From Gnetum montanum (taxonomy: Eukaryota > Streptophyta > Gnetopsida > Gnetales > Gnetaceae), in NCBI GenBank assembly GCA_015680685.1, contig MNCI01002962.1:10031-74030 (forward strand): a stretch of 64,000 bases of DNA, read 5' to 3'. The translations under genes and the position numbers were made by a program. How positions within the stretch are numbered: position 1 is the stretch's first letter; every line of letters begins with the position of its first letter. Below the pieces are notes generated by a model that was given only the letters and a program-made list of their open reading frames with translations, ran no database searches and was not told the origin of the DNA. Positions 50,701-53,470 of the stretch are shown here, piece after piece.

Positions 50701-51745
50701 CAGGGATAATAAAAACATACATTTCACAAACTATGATGTCCATATCAAGTAGATAGCCGGCAATAGTAAATCATTGTCAAATCCTTCACTTACCTTAATG
50801 ATCAACCTATCATACATGGCATAAAAGCACCAAGATAATGATATGCTATTTTGTATCTCAGAAAAGCTGATGTAATATAGAATGGTAATTGACTGGTCAC
50901 CAAGATGAAAACTTTATTTCATGAGTTCACTTTTTACCGTGAAAATGATATTTATTTGCAAGGTTACATGTCAAGGGTGTAGAGATTCTATTTAGAATAT
51001 CTGCGTTTATAATTTTGTTCAATCAAAGAAATTTTCGATGATACTTTTCCCCTGAACAAAACAAGGAAAAACGGAAATAGTACTTCAGGTCAATCCGTTC
51101 ATAAAACATTTTCAGTTTCATATTGTAAGCCTCTGAGCTATATTTGGTATGGTTCGGCACTGGTCTGAAGGTCTGTTAGGACCCAAGTCTTTGTCTTTGC
51201 GCCTGGCCTGCAGTTAGCCGTTGAATGATCGCTTGTGAATATTTTTGATAATACAAAGCTTTTTGGGTTTCTGTTAAAAAAATCAAGTCAGAAGACAACA
51301 GTGATTTGATATTGACAAACATGAATAAGATAAAAGAATGATTTACAAATTTCTTCGCTCCAGGAAATCTAACTCCAAAAATGATATCGATTATTACATA
51401 TATCAGTGAGCAGTCCAAAAGCAAAGATGAACTCAAAGATCATAAATCCAGCAAAAGTGTTAACTGATTGTACGTATAGAAGCATGGGTACCGGGTCTAT
51501 GCTCTGTATTGTGAAAAAGAAATAAAAAGAGAAAGAGAAAGAATGCCACCAGAAAAGAACAGACACATCAGATGACGAAATTATCATTCCACAGGCACTT
51601 GTGCTGACCAACAACAAAAACGATTTCGATTTCAATTGAAAAATAAAGTGAAGTGGAGAGGTTTGCAAGGTACCTTTGAATTATCGTAGAATTTGGTGAG
51701 TCGCGGTTTGCCCTGTGTATTTAACACAACCACCGCCCGAATCAT
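2682..51745 (-). CDS. AP3S: AP-3 adaptor complex subunit sigma, five exons spread over 49 kb
   Basis: Sigma is the small subunit of the AP-3 heterotetramer, which in plants acts in trafficking from the Golgi/endosome to the vacuole. Five exons (51674-51745, 48213-48255, 24345-24406, 4649-4745, 2682-2752) join with consistent phases (0, 1, 0, 1, 0) and GT/AG borders to 115 codons. The product opens MIRAVVVLNTQGKPRL and carries the family-typical L-V-Y-K-H-Y-A-T-L-Y-F-V and L-D-K-C-F-K-N-V-C-E-L stretches, with no internal stop. Plant AP-3 sigma is about 165 residues, so about 50 C-terminal residues are missing here. The gene and species-level gymnosperm call are inferred; the family call rests on several recognisable blocks. 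The introns hold nearly all the transposons described below. Confidence 0.95.
2753..4648 (-). other. AP-3 sigma intron 4
   Basis: This 1896-bp AT-rich intron is the shortest complete one in the window. I see no transposon coding remnant, RNA gene or repeat in it. Confidence 0.8.
4649..4745 (-). CDS. AP3S: AP-3 sigma exon 4
   Basis: The acceptor GGTGCAG precedes GATACAAAATTGG, and the donor CAAG|GTGATA follows. The 97-bp exon encodes DTKLVYKHYATLYFVIIFD and then S-C-E-N-E-L-A-I-L-D-L-I-Q, the most conserved stretch of the family, and ends in phase 1. It was found by looking for the K-H-Y-A-T-L-Y-F-V signature on the minus strand. Confidence 0.96.
5070..5975 (-). mobile_element. L1-type LINE fragment F (post-RT module only)
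   Basis: On the minus strand this piece starts within the post-RT module: a stretch reading G-L-H-F-S-F-L-W-C-M and then L-L-R-Y-F-L, aligned by eye to I-H-F-G-F-L-W-C-L and L-P-R-Y-F-L of LINE A, near 5930-5800. It then passes into a Glu/Gln/Trp-rich coiled-coil stretch (E-D-V-L-W-E-E-R-W-W-Q-A-L-A) near 5320-5100. It has no RT domain and several stops. It is separate from LINE E, because E has its own target-site duplication ending at 6250. No A-tail is seen, so the piece is truncated at both ends. Confidence 0.7.
5976..6235. other. AT-rich spacer between LINE F and LINE E
   Basis: About 260 bp of A/T-rich DNA with a short A run near 6023-6032. No gene or repeat was recognised. It ends at the target-site duplication of LINE E. 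Confidence 0.5.
6251..10019 (-). mobile_element. L1-type LINE E, 5' truncated, with 15-bp TSD
   Basis: The copy is read on the minus strand and ends in a T run at 6249-6261, which is the A-tail. Perfect 15-bp target-site duplications ACTTTTTGTAATGTT flank it at 6236-6250 and 10020-10034. It begins inside the reverse transcriptase, so it is 5' truncated and 3.77 kb long. It carries RT, zinc-finger, post-RT module, coiled coil, C-terminal tail and a 3' UTR, all with stops and frameshifts. It lies in the same direction as the host gene. Confidence 0.93.
6573..9930 (-). pseudogene. LINE E ORF2 remnant: RT, zinc finger, post-RT module, tail
   Basis: Reading down the minus strand, the RT begins near 9930 with a G-P-D-G-W-A-V-E-F-F motif. 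L-D-I-T-K-A-H-D-C-V-S-W follows near 9380, and the catalytic box appears as Y-V-D-D near 9066-9077. The frame at 8519-7830 carries a zf-RVT-type stretch (G-C-L-P-E-K-I-K-A-L-L-W, then C-L-T-C and H-L-A-F-D). The post-RT module occupies about 7950-7440 (W-V-G-L-A-G-F, G-E-F-F-A-N-W-Q-G-N). The C-terminal tail at 6767-6573 reads LHPYVKGTEVERARKVEAF and then F-V-D-S. Several stops and shifts separate these blocks. Confidence 0.85.
10031..10362 (+). mobile_element. Probable copia LTR fragment
   Basis: The segment starts with TG (TGTTAATTG) and ends with an AAAAAACA stretch. It shares a block with the decayed copia LTR near 39040-39167 (CTTTCCACATAAATCC, a T/C-rich run, and TTCCACAATTGTATTT). No internal copia coding follows and no target duplication was found, so it is a solo LTR or a fragment. 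LINE E inserted exactly at its left edge. Confidence 0.5.
10405..10690 (+). repeat. Dispersed repeat, copy 1 (inverted relative to 26455-26690)
   Basis: Blocks such as AAAAGCCCTTTGGGCCTTAG and CCCCATACCTTTAATGGGT reappear as reverse complements near 26630 and 26480, in the matching inverted order. The intervening sequence also aligns loosely. No coding capacity is visible. It is a non-autonomous element or an LTR piece of unknown family. Confidence 0.65.
10990..11175 (+). repeat. Three imperfect tandem copies around GGGATAATGNTTGTCATTTAATTA
   Basis: Copies lie near 11002, 11095 and 11137, each reading GGGATAATG, then TGTCATTTAATTA, then GCTA or ACTAGAATAC. Spacing is about 93 and 42 bp. There is no coding capacity. 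Confidence 0.7.
11255..11872 (+). mobile_element. RTE-clade LINE, left half (split by LINE A)
   Basis: The plus strand encodes RTE reverse transcriptase sequence with stops and frameshifts: M-D-E-L-T-K-E-I-Q-D-E-I-P near 11260, L-F-A-N-N-I-L-W (catalytic box decayed from A-D-D to A-N-N), I-S-R-S-K-T-K-Y-M-E-C, then R-I-K-A-R-W-S-K-R and I-L-Y-G-A-E-Y-W. The frame breaks at AACAACTTAGA, where LINE A inserted, and resumes at 23001 with the F-G-H-V-Q-R-R motif that belongs next. The element is 5' truncated. Confidence 0.88.
12884..13591 (-). repeat. Copia 3' LTR
   Basis: In element orientation the LTR begins TGTTGGAAAAATGAAG and ends TATAACA. It is 708 bp, against 627 bp for the 5' LTR. It contains a 54-bp tandem duplication (12926-13033, starting TACAAATGCTCTAGAG) that the 5' LTR lacks, and it keeps about 25 bp near 13391-13415 that the 5' LTR has lost. 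Confidence 0.93.
13645..15261 (-). CDS. Copia pol, RT and RNase H part
   Basis: This 538-codon open frame covers the RVT_2 reverse transcriptase and RNase H. It shows R-W-L-Y-R-I-K, F-K-A-R-L-V-V-K-G-Y-A-Q, the catalytic Y-V-D-D at 14599-14610, S-S-T-G-Y-T-F, T-E-S-E-Y-V-A-L-T-E-A, and the C-terminal R-T-K-H-I-D-V-R-F-H block. In an intact element it is continuous with the gag-integrase frame. Here about 160 bp with stops and a frame change (15262-15420) separates the two. The annotated start is only the first Met of the open frame; the true polyprotein starts upstream. Confidence 0.93.
   Translation of the reverse strand: MMNNKLQMCLIGLEGQLELPDLLTVKEAMTCVDATKWKAAMNDEWESLQQNKTWELVQLPKGRKPLECRWLYRIKSEANGEKRFKARLVVKGYAQKPGIDFQEIFSPVVKHSSIRLVLSLVACMDLELEQLDIKTAFLHGDLEEEIYMKQLEGYEEQQGSGLVCKLKKSLYGLKQAPRQWYKRFDTFMKKLSYQKNNLDHCVYFSGDVSGKFTVLLLYVDDMLIAGNDIAEIKRLKLEMGKEFAMKDLGQAKKILGMNIYRDRKRKKLWLSQEDYIGKVLKRFNMEDAKPVSTPFSAQFNLSKKDCPKSKEDFEKVKNIPYTSAVGSLMYAMVCTRPDIAYAVGVVSRFMTNYGWNHWLAVKWILKYLKGTKAHCLCFGDANLHIEGFVDANFAADHDTRRSSTGYTFIFGGAAVSWLSRLQPLVTLSTTESEYVALTEACKEMLWMKRFLQSLGLKQQRYAVFCDSLSAIHLAKNSAFHARTKHIDVRFHFIREIIEGGLVHVQKVHTKLNIVDALTKPVIAEKHIFCRKKLGITEA
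15421..17580 (-). CDS. Copia gag, protease and integrase part
   Basis: The start at 17580 (M-E-R-L-Q-T-M-E-R) is chosen because it lies just inside the 5' LTR; an open frame continues upstream to a Met within the LTR. The UBN2-type gag is followed by a CCHC knuckle C-W-Y-C-K-K-K-G-H-L-K-K-N-C at 16861-16902. The protease site reads D-L-G-A-S where D-S-G-A-S is usual, which may abolish activity. The pre-integrase region (W-H-R-R-L-G-H) is followed by the integrase core with the D, D, E residues in S-D-V-C-G-P, Q-T-D-N-G-G-E-Y and P-Q-E-N-G-V-V-E-R. The frame stops near the end of integrase. Confidence 0.93.
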   Translation of the reverse strand: MERLQTMERLVGRNWNVWSILMKAVLAQKECQKALEPSQPVEMSNADWRKIKTRALSFIHPTLSNGILASIKSDMDPHDLWQTLKNRFDKVSGLNTFHIYQKVFRCKKRSDVSFQDHLDEMMRNLNKLEEYKIVILDLVKSYALLDSLPNSWSAIVTSITTSMSVSSMTFQQVVSTLQDLEGRVDESFRSGNVHVAEERGRSRRCFPSRGRSTDRGVSHGRTQTQECWYCKKKGHLKKNCFAWKAQKNKGKEKKSEEGTLEVHVDDENVSFLIQEQCTVVVDGCSSDIWLIDLGASFHICPDKSCFASYHKVESSFVYAVNGKALKVLGIGSISLQQAGMPKVTIHNVRHVLEVTKKLILVPQLDDLGLNFSSGGGHWRISKGIITILKGKKEDNLYTLMADSCNSSATVSDTENSEVWHRRLGHIGWSSLKVLQNQTLILIFSYAQTDCKDCLVGKSRRVNFRRDLDSKKKNKLELVYSDVCGPMTPISLGGYIYFVTFIDDCTRKVWVYMLKSKDEVFSVFKRFVAKVESETCLKIKCLQTDNGGEYTSKVFADFCNIKGIRHIRTPPSTPQENGVVERCNRTLLDCARTMVSGVGLPKTFWGEVVMTVAYLVNMSPHSSIDNAVPEVVWKGKNVSYSHLRVFGCEAFMHIPKENRTKLEDRAKSCIFVGYGEDELGFRLWDPELERVVRSRDVKFRANVMFSSCKRKTRTEMAQKA
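17609..18235 (-). repeat. Copia 5' LTR
   Basis: At 627 bp this LTR is highly similar to 12884-13591 apart from the indels noted there and scattered substitutions. The primer-binding site lies just inside it, at about 17595-17607. Confidence 0.93.
18828..21970 (+). pseudogene. LINE A ORF2 remnant (endonuclease, RT, zinc finger)
   Basis: The start M-R-I-L-S-C-N-F corresponds to the canonical M-K-I-L-S-W-N-C of plant L1 ORF2, with the Trp replaced. An endonuclease/exonuclease-type domain runs to about 19600, and a G-poly tract at 19247-19265 disrupts it. The RT follows (S-S-P-D-G-W near 20133, L-D-I-T-K-A-Y-D near 20510, catalytic box Y-V-D-D at 20832-20843). A zf-RVT-type C-P-L-C..H-F-A-W-Q-C lies near 21720-21775. 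There are many stops and shifts. Confidence 0.85.
21990..22728 (+). pseudogene. LINE A post-RT module
   Basis: The module starts near 22025 (W-H-L-V-D-K-V-G-W, then D-P-K-L-E-D-G-L-F). It continues with M-P-K-M-A-N-R-Q-I-P-K-Y-A-L and V-D-R-F-F-V-H-S-S-N-M-W-K-L-L-G-I-H-F-G-F-L at 22263-22405. Downstream it ends in a Gly/Ser/Glu-rich stretch without the coiled coil found in LINEs B to E. The frame 22366-22728 is a shifted continuation. The function is unknown; the block pattern resembles gag-like plant transposon proteins. Confidence 0.6.
22999..23238 (+). mobile_element. RTE-clade LINE, right half and 3' end
   Basis: Continues the element at 11255-11872. It encodes F-G-H-V-Q-R-R-L-D, then K-T-W-D-K-T-I-E-D-D-L (reading across shifts), and ends with the H-V-A-D-P-I-L-L-G-type C-terminus and a (GAT)n tail at 23224-23238. 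The 3' end matches the minus-strand fragment at 1766. Confidence 0.88.
23250..24255 (+). mobile_element. L1-type LINE fragment G, different lineage
   Basis: The plus strand encodes the end of an L1 ORF2: L-V-K-L-I-W-Q-L near 23320, then K-P-W-V-K-L, and a zf-RVT-type C-D-R-C-H-S-K-E-E-T-L-N-H near 23698-23735. It ends in A9 at 24247-24255, followed by a G-rich run to 24277. Unlike LINEs A to F it has no post-RT module, so it belongs to another L1 subfamily. The 5' part is missing. Confidence 0.7.
24345..24406 (-). CDS. AP3S: AP-3 sigma exon 3
   Basis: The acceptor GTTTACAG precedes the exon and the donor CCT|GTAAGTG is a consensus plant 5' splice site. The two first bases complete an Ala codon with exon 2. 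It encodes LCSRAENTSNFLDADALYGP, matching the C-S-R.E-N.S-N-F-L block of plant AP-3 sigma. The exon lies only about 70 bp from the G-rich end of LINE G. Confidence 0.95.
24407..26454 (-). other. AP-3 sigma intron 2, gene-proximal part
   Basis: About 2 kb of AT-rich intron. Open frames near 25151-25345 and 25898-26330 show no recognisable domain and overlap on both strands, so I do not call them genes. No repeat structure was seen. Confidence 0.5.
26455..26690 (-). repeat. Dispersed repeat, copy 2 (inverted)
   Basis: Reverse-complement counterpart of 10405-10690, sharing the GCCCTTTGGGCC-centred block and the block around CCCCATACCTT. See copy 1. Confidence 0.65.
26870..27240 (-). other. GC-rich outlier with TATA-like box, probable LTR remnant
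   Basis: Against an AT-rich background, 26880-27000 is strongly GC-rich (GTGCGGCCACCGCTGGTGAC, GGCCGTTCGGCC). On the minus strand a GCTATAAATAGAGGGGG box lies near 27215-27231 and the sequence reads away from it into an open frame (27129-26824) that spans an ambiguous base at 27039. The frame encodes a Pro/Gly/Arg-rich stretch that I do not recognise. An LTR promoter with the start of an untranslated leader is one explanation. Confidence 0.35.
27241..28299. other. AT-rich intron sequence
   Basis: No gene, RNA or repeat recognised; a TA run lies near 28217-28226. Confidence 0.5.
28300..28714 (+). mobile_element. Solo LTR of the copia family at 12884
   Basis: It starts TGTTGGAAAAATGAAG and ends TATAACA, the termini of the copia LTR, and is flanked by CATTAC on both sides (28294-28299 and 28715-28720), a target duplication of 5-6 bp. 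It is shorter than the intact LTRs (415 against 627-708 bp). The missing part lies at the ambiguous base 28568, so the deletion may be an assembly collapse. Confidence 0.92.
28753..31740 (+). pseudogene. LINE B ORF2 remnant
   Basis: The start M-K-I-L-S-W-N-C is canonical. The endonuclease part includes I-L-I-G-N-S-N-Q-Q-L-H near 29130. The RT includes S-P-D-R-W-L-I-K-F-F near 30070, L-D-I-T-K-A-Y-D near 30445 and a catalytic box decayed to Y-A-N-N at 30744-30755, so it cannot be active. A zf-RVT-type region lies near 31430-31620 (L-Y-P-L-C, then H-I-V-Y-Q-C). Open stretches of about 100 codons remain at 29844-30161. Confidence 0.85.
31804..33110 (+). pseudogene. LINE B post-RT module, coiled coil and tail
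   Basis: The best preserved copy of the module is the 160-codon open frame at 31804-32286. It carries W-V-G-Y-V-E-L-L-P-N-L, D-D-T-F-F-T-S-W-I, F-Q-G-V, M-P-K..G-H-V-P-K-S-A-L-Q-Q-L-W-Q, and L-L-G-I-H-F-A-F-M..L-G-T-A-V-N-L-S-W-Y-F-L. A Glu/Gln/Arg-rich coil follows at about 32560-32920, then a tail with L-H-P-N-G-K-G and F-V-D-T-K-R-H at 33020-33105. The block order F-x-G-V, M-P-K, W, H-F, L-x-x-G-x-x-V-N, F-L recalls gag-like plant transposon proteins; this is inference from pattern only. Confidence 0.7.
33295..33690 (+). pseudogene. LINE C ORF1 (DUF4283)
   Basis: A 131-codon open frame has the DUF4283-type core R-S-L-I-G-R-F-V-S-Q-G, W-A-Q-E-Q-W-K and L-S-E-D-L-L-L-F-I-F. Compared with LINEs A and D it is short and has no zinc knuckle before ORF2 starts at 33998, so the C-terminal half was deleted or frameshifted. 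Confidence 0.75.
33998..37060 (+). pseudogene. LINE C ORF2 remnant
   Basis: The 136-codon open frame at 33998-34408 gives the best view of the endonuclease N-terminus: M-K-L-L-S-W-N-C-R-G-H-G-T, V-C-L-Q-E-T-K, T-N-F-Y-G-A-Q and I-V-G-D-F-N-Q-Q. The RT follows from about 35020 (R-W-L-K-E-G-D without the usual D/N context, then G-K-A-P-R-L-D-G-W near 35310) with the catalytic box Y-T-D-D at 35998-36009. A 12-C tract at 36377-36388 shifts the frame. A zf-RVT remnant lies near 36890-36960. Confidence 0.85.
37076..38511 (+). pseudogene. LINE C post-RT module, coiled coil and tail
   Basis: The module reads W-G-M-V-E-C-C-G-W, N-D-A-F-F-T-N-W-Q-D, F-Q-G-V-E-I-T-L, E-E-G-K-I-I-F-P, D-A-D-M-F-F-T-R, Q-V-P-K-S-A-L and H-F-A-F-L-K-C-L-K-L-G-T-K-V-N over 37190-37600. 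The coil occupies about 37900-38200 (for example W-A-W-E-A-R-W-E-E-A-L). The tail at about 38235-38475 reads R-C-P-Y-L-V-L-A-I-N, H-P-D-G-G and F-V-D-S-K-L-H-R-N-T-L-D-I-L. Stops lie between the blocks. This copy shows the F-x-G-V-E-I-x-L to E-G-x-I transition most clearly. Confidence 0.7.
38901..39620 (+). mobile_element. Decayed copia, 5' part (LTR, primer site, gag start)
   Basis: A TG-starting LTR-like stretch (38901-39167, ending AAAAACA) is followed by GATATTAGAGCTG, a degenerate initiator-Met tRNA primer site. Broken gag coding follows to 39620, with an L-D-E-M-N-S-L-F-R-Q stretch near 39575. The frame is cut by LINE D and resumes at 45412. Confidence 0.7.
39675..41040 (+). pseudogene. 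LINE D ORF1
   Basis: The start M-G-G-S-I-A-N-A is taken at the first ATG. A DUF4283-type core lies in the open frame 39879-40229 (M-S-L-I-S-K-F-I-S, W-V-A-M-H-W-N-F, V-C-C-L-K-G-R-L-F-L-F). The C-terminal half continues at 40344-40580, where the zinc knuckle has decayed (C-A-T-C-G-K-A with the His and last Cys lost). A Gly/Pro-rich tail extends to the region of the ORF2 start. Confidence 0.78.
41132..44300 (+). pseudogene. LINE D ORF2 remnant with intact catalytic box
   Basis: The start M-R-F-L-T-W-N-Y matches the endonuclease N-terminus with the Cys lost. The RT runs from about 42100 (V-R-W-L-K-D-G-D-Q) through P-R-P-D-E-W-P-V-E-F-F near 42405 and L-D-I-S-K-V-Y-N near 42783 to Y-A-D-D at 43084-43095, the only Y-A-D-D among these LINEs. 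The frames 42976-43284 and 43421 onward are long and clean. A gap (43887-43960) interrupts the region before a zf-RVT-type C-P-M-C-M-A-T-M-E-T near 44104. Confidence 0.85.
43870..43984. other. Assembly gap between G homopolymers
   Basis: Seventy-four N (43887-43960) lie between a run of 17 G and a run of 24 G. The gap is probably a sequencing failure through a long poly-G tract; the true length is unknown. Translations across it are meaningless. Confidence 0.95.
44330..45142 (+). pseudogene. LINE D post-RT module (shortened), coiled coil and tail
   Basis: The frame 44420-44764 carries R-V-G-W-V-E-L-L-P-K-V, D-E-A-F-F-V-N-W-M-G-N, F-R-G-L-R-I-T-L-T, M-E-G-E-V-I and D-A-A-K-F. It then jumps to the coil at about 44690-44860 without the M-P-K..H-F-A-F-L part, so the middle is deleted. 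The tail in 44873-45142 is complete: G-Q-C-P-Y-M-I-M-N-I, L-H-P-N-G-K-G-T-E-E-E, A-E-A-F-K-S-F and F-V-D-S-K-R-H-R-N-T-L-D-M-I, ending at a stop. Confidence 0.72.
45412..46930 (+). mobile_element. Decayed copia, 3' part (gag to integrase and beyond)
   Basis: Broken plus-strand frames continue the gag cut at 39620: S-S-L-P-N-L-W-K near 45430, S-R-S-I-E-S-I-E near 45545, and a CCHC-type knuckle F-C-K-R-K-G-H-L-K near 45665-45690. Protease/pre-integrase traces (V-G-K-S-R-Q-V-N-F near 46345) and integrase core traces (S-D-V-V-G-P, F-I-D-D-Y) follow to about 46500. A stretch near 46840-46900 may be the linker before RT. No RT or 3' LTR was recognised. Confidence 0.75.
46931..48212 (-). other. AP-3 sigma intron 2, far part
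   Basis: AT-rich intron sequence. The region to about 47560 may still include decayed transposon DNA. I see no gene or clear repeat up to exon 2. Confidence 0.5.
48213..48255 (-). CDS. AP3S: AP-3 sigma exon 2 (43 bp)
   Basis: The acceptor GAATGACAG precedes and the donor GGAG|GTCAGA follows. It encodes SLEKQQDLIREVYG plus the first base of an Ala codon, matching the E-K-Q-Q-E-L-I-R block of plant AP-3 sigma. It joins exon 1 in phase 0 and exon 3 in phase 1. It is far too short for gene finders that rely on frame length. Confidence 0.95.
48847..49351 (+). repeat. LTR (505 bp), left copy
   Basis: It starts TGTAACGTCCTGTCCC and ends GGGATGTCACA, and the primer site follows two bases later. The first about 375 bp recur inverted at 50254-50625 with scattered substitutions. 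Confidence 0.85.
49354..49365 (+). promoter_or_regulatory. Retrotransposon primer-binding site
   Basis: TGGTATTAGAGC differs by one base from TGGTATCAGAGC, the usual complement of the initiator-Met tRNA 3' end. Its position just inside the LTR fixes the LTR end. Confidence 0.85.
49551..50081 (-). pseudogene. Spliced coiled-coil ORF inside the LTR insertion
   Basis: On the minus strand a frame from about 50081 (M-V-A-A-I-E-E-K) with one stop leads to T-H-E-Q-V-L-Q-V-E-N-D-R-L-R at 49887. A 133-bp intron with GTGAGT and CTTCAG borders (49754-49886) follows, then in phase V-S-L-L-E-A-E-L-K-K-K-D-E-A-R-A-A-M-K. After a frame change it ends K-T-I-S-D-L-L-N-A-F-K-A-N-N at the stop at 49551. The heptad-like pattern runs straight across the intron, which supports the splice. 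It is antisense to the left LTR. The family is not recognised. Confidence 0.5.
50149..50253. repeat. Perfect 44-bp inverted repeat, 17-bp loop
   Basis: Arms 50149-50192 and 50210-50253 are exactly complementary (beginning GCCTATGGTAAAGAACCCC), with loop 50193-50209. This is the turning point between the internal region and the inverted LTR. Confidence 0.95.
50254..50625 (-). repeat. LTR, right copy, inverted and truncated
   Basis: Reverse complement of about 48847-49220. Outer end ...GGGACGGGACATTACA. Shared blocks include TTAACAAGGGACGGGA and CACTTAAGCCTTAGAGG. Confidence 0.85.
50631..51673 (-). other. AP-3 sigma intron 1, gene-proximal part
   Basis: The donor is AAG|GTACCT. The remainder is AT-rich without a recognised element. 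An open frame at 51176-51436 is preceded by an acceptor-like TTTTAACAG but does not fit the protein (see rejected items). Confidence 0.7.
51674..51745 (-). CDS. AP3S: AP-3 sigma exon 1 with start codon
   Basis: The start codon at 51745 opens MIRAVVVLNTQGKPRLTKFY and then D-N-S-K, the N-terminal beta strand signature of AP-3 sigma (R-A-V/I-x-V-x-N-T-Q-G-K-P-R-L). The exon ends AAG|GTACCT in phase 0. The sequence context is less AT-rich than the surrounding intron. Confidence 0.96.
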
Positions 51746-51867
51746 TTCGATGATTCCTCGCAAAATCGAATCAAAACCTGGAGCCACTCTGTTTCGTTTG
51801 TTTGTCTGGCTGATGTGATTTGTCCAGAAGCAGAGGGAGAGATTGTCTTCGGTTTTTACGACTAAAC
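51746..51867 (-). promoter_or_regulatory. AP-3 sigma 5' UTR and core upstream region
   Basis: About 120 bp upstream of the start codon is less AT-rich than its surroundings and has no ATG in frame close to the start. No clear TATA box is seen. The transcription start cannot be placed from sequence alone. The region is bounded by a 51-bp tandem duplication and then a Helitron. Confidence 0.45.
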
Positions 51868-51969
51868 CAGCTTAAAATAACATCACTATTTGCATTCTAA
51901 ATAATAGATACTAGTAAACAGCCTAAAATAACATCACTATTTGCATTCTAAATAATAGATACTAGTAAA
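51868..51969. repeat. 51-bp tandem duplication upstream of AP-3 sigma
   Basis: Two copies of a 51-bp unit starting CAGCTTAAAATAACATCACT (51868-51918) and CAGCCTAAAATAACATCACT (51919-51969) differ at one base. The near identity indicates a recent duplication. Confidence 0.95.
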
Positions 51970-52199
51970 CATAAATTTGTAGAAATAAAAGTTTATATAT
52001 TTCATATACGTTGATGAAGGAATACATTGCACAATTATTGCAACAAATATTACCGAGTTTCAGAATAGAATTGAGCAAAAAACAAAATACAATGATAAGT
52101 GTGAAATCAATATGTCTAATTCTCTAATTAGGCAAAACAAACTTCCTATGCCATTTTACTATGAAGATGTTTAGTATCTGAAATCTTTTTGTATCTCTA

Positions 52200-53470
52200 T
52201 ATAGAGAAAGGAGGATGAATCTTCAGAGAATCAATGGTCTTAACTCTAAATAATGTAACAAACATTAAACCCATAACTTCTCTTGAATCAATGTCAATAG
52301 TAGCTTTATCTAGTGTCATTCCTTGAGATTTATGAATAGTCATGGCCCATGTCAACTGTAATGGTAACTAACGTGATGCTCCTTAGACCACAGGTATAAT
52401 TGGCACATGATGAGGATTACCATTATCAAAGAGACATCTAATGTAGGAGTCAAAATCAACAACATACAATGGTAATGCAGGTGGTTGTTTACCTAGACGA
52501 TACATAATACTATAAATCATGTCAAGTGCATCATTCACCAATCTTGCTTTAGGCGAAAGGTTAACTGTGAGTGTAACTCTTGCACCTTTACATATAAGCA
52601 GTGATCACTCAATATCATCATTGTCATCATCTAAGATTCTAAATCGATAAGGATCTTTATCTGCTACACACACAACAATGGGTCTCTACATTGTTTGCAA
52701 CATCTTTTTATTGTGTGATTGAACTTTATCCTTTGTATCATATAAGTGCATTGATTCTTCAAAATCATCTAATTCACTCAAAGTGGATGAAAGATTCATT
52801 TGAGTAGCCAAGAAATTATAATCTTCATCATGGCTTTTTCCTTCTCAAATATGCATCAATACTTCCCTAAATCTTTTTTGCTGAGGATTAGTTCTAGATT
52901 GACGATAAAATGCATCTAAAACAACCAAGGCATGAAATGATTGCCAAACCCCTATAATATATGGATTCCTAGATGCATAAGGGACAACATTGAGCAAAGG
53001 AGAAAGCCAAACCAAATCACTTATCAATATAATTGATCTTCCTTCAAAAACTTCATTGTGATGCTCTAAAAATTTCTCTTAGTCGTCTATTAATGCTTTG
53101 TAATAATCTTCCACCCACAAAACTCATTTTATCAATTATTATATATTTTACTTGTGATAGTCAATATTGTATATTTATCTTTGCATAGGAAGAGAGTTCT
53201 TTCCAGGCACCTATTGTAATGTTCAAACTAAAATGAATGGTTGCTACATTAATGTTAAATGTCGCAGCTCCTATGTGTGCCATAACAAGTAAAGCATTAT
53301 ATTCCATGAAAGCATTACGAAGCGCAGCATTACAAAGCGCACCTATGAGAAATGACTTTTCTATACTAGCTCTTAGATAATCATTTGTAAAGGGGAAATA
53401 ACCTCATTCGTTGACTGTGAAAACATCATGTGCCCTACAATTTTATTATAACATTTCTTTTGCTTTACAC
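52200..53470 (-). pseudogene. Helitron PIF1-type helicase domain
   Basis: Walker A has decayed to S-I-E-K-S-F-L near 53350-53375. A-A-T-F-N-I-N-V-A-T-I-H and K-Y-I-I-I-D-K-M-S (Walker B region, with Lys for Glu) follow near 53250-53110. The frame 53027-52845 reads S-D-L-V-W-L-S-P-L-L-N-V in place of G-D-F-x-Q-L-P-P-V. Motifs V/VI survive as M-T-I-H-K-S-Q-G-M-T-L-D near 52340-52300, with L-F-R-V-K-T-I for the S-R-V-R-T-L block. Unwinding activity cannot be expected. Confidence 0.82.

Noticed and set aside
51176-51436. Minus-strand frame with a good acceptor (TTTTAACAG) ending E-T-Q-K-A-L-Y-Y-Q-K-Y-S-Q
   Set aside because: It was considered as AP-3 sigma exon 2, but it has no match to the family, leads quickly to a stop, and the true exon at 48213-48255 fits in phase.
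51970-52060. Helitron 3' terminus (a TTGCA..TGCAA hairpin near 52027 and CTAG sites near 51912 and 51963)
   Set aside because: The hairpin is AT-rich and not at the usual distance from a CTRR end, and the CTAG sites lie in the 51-bp duplication, so no terminus can be assigned with confidence.
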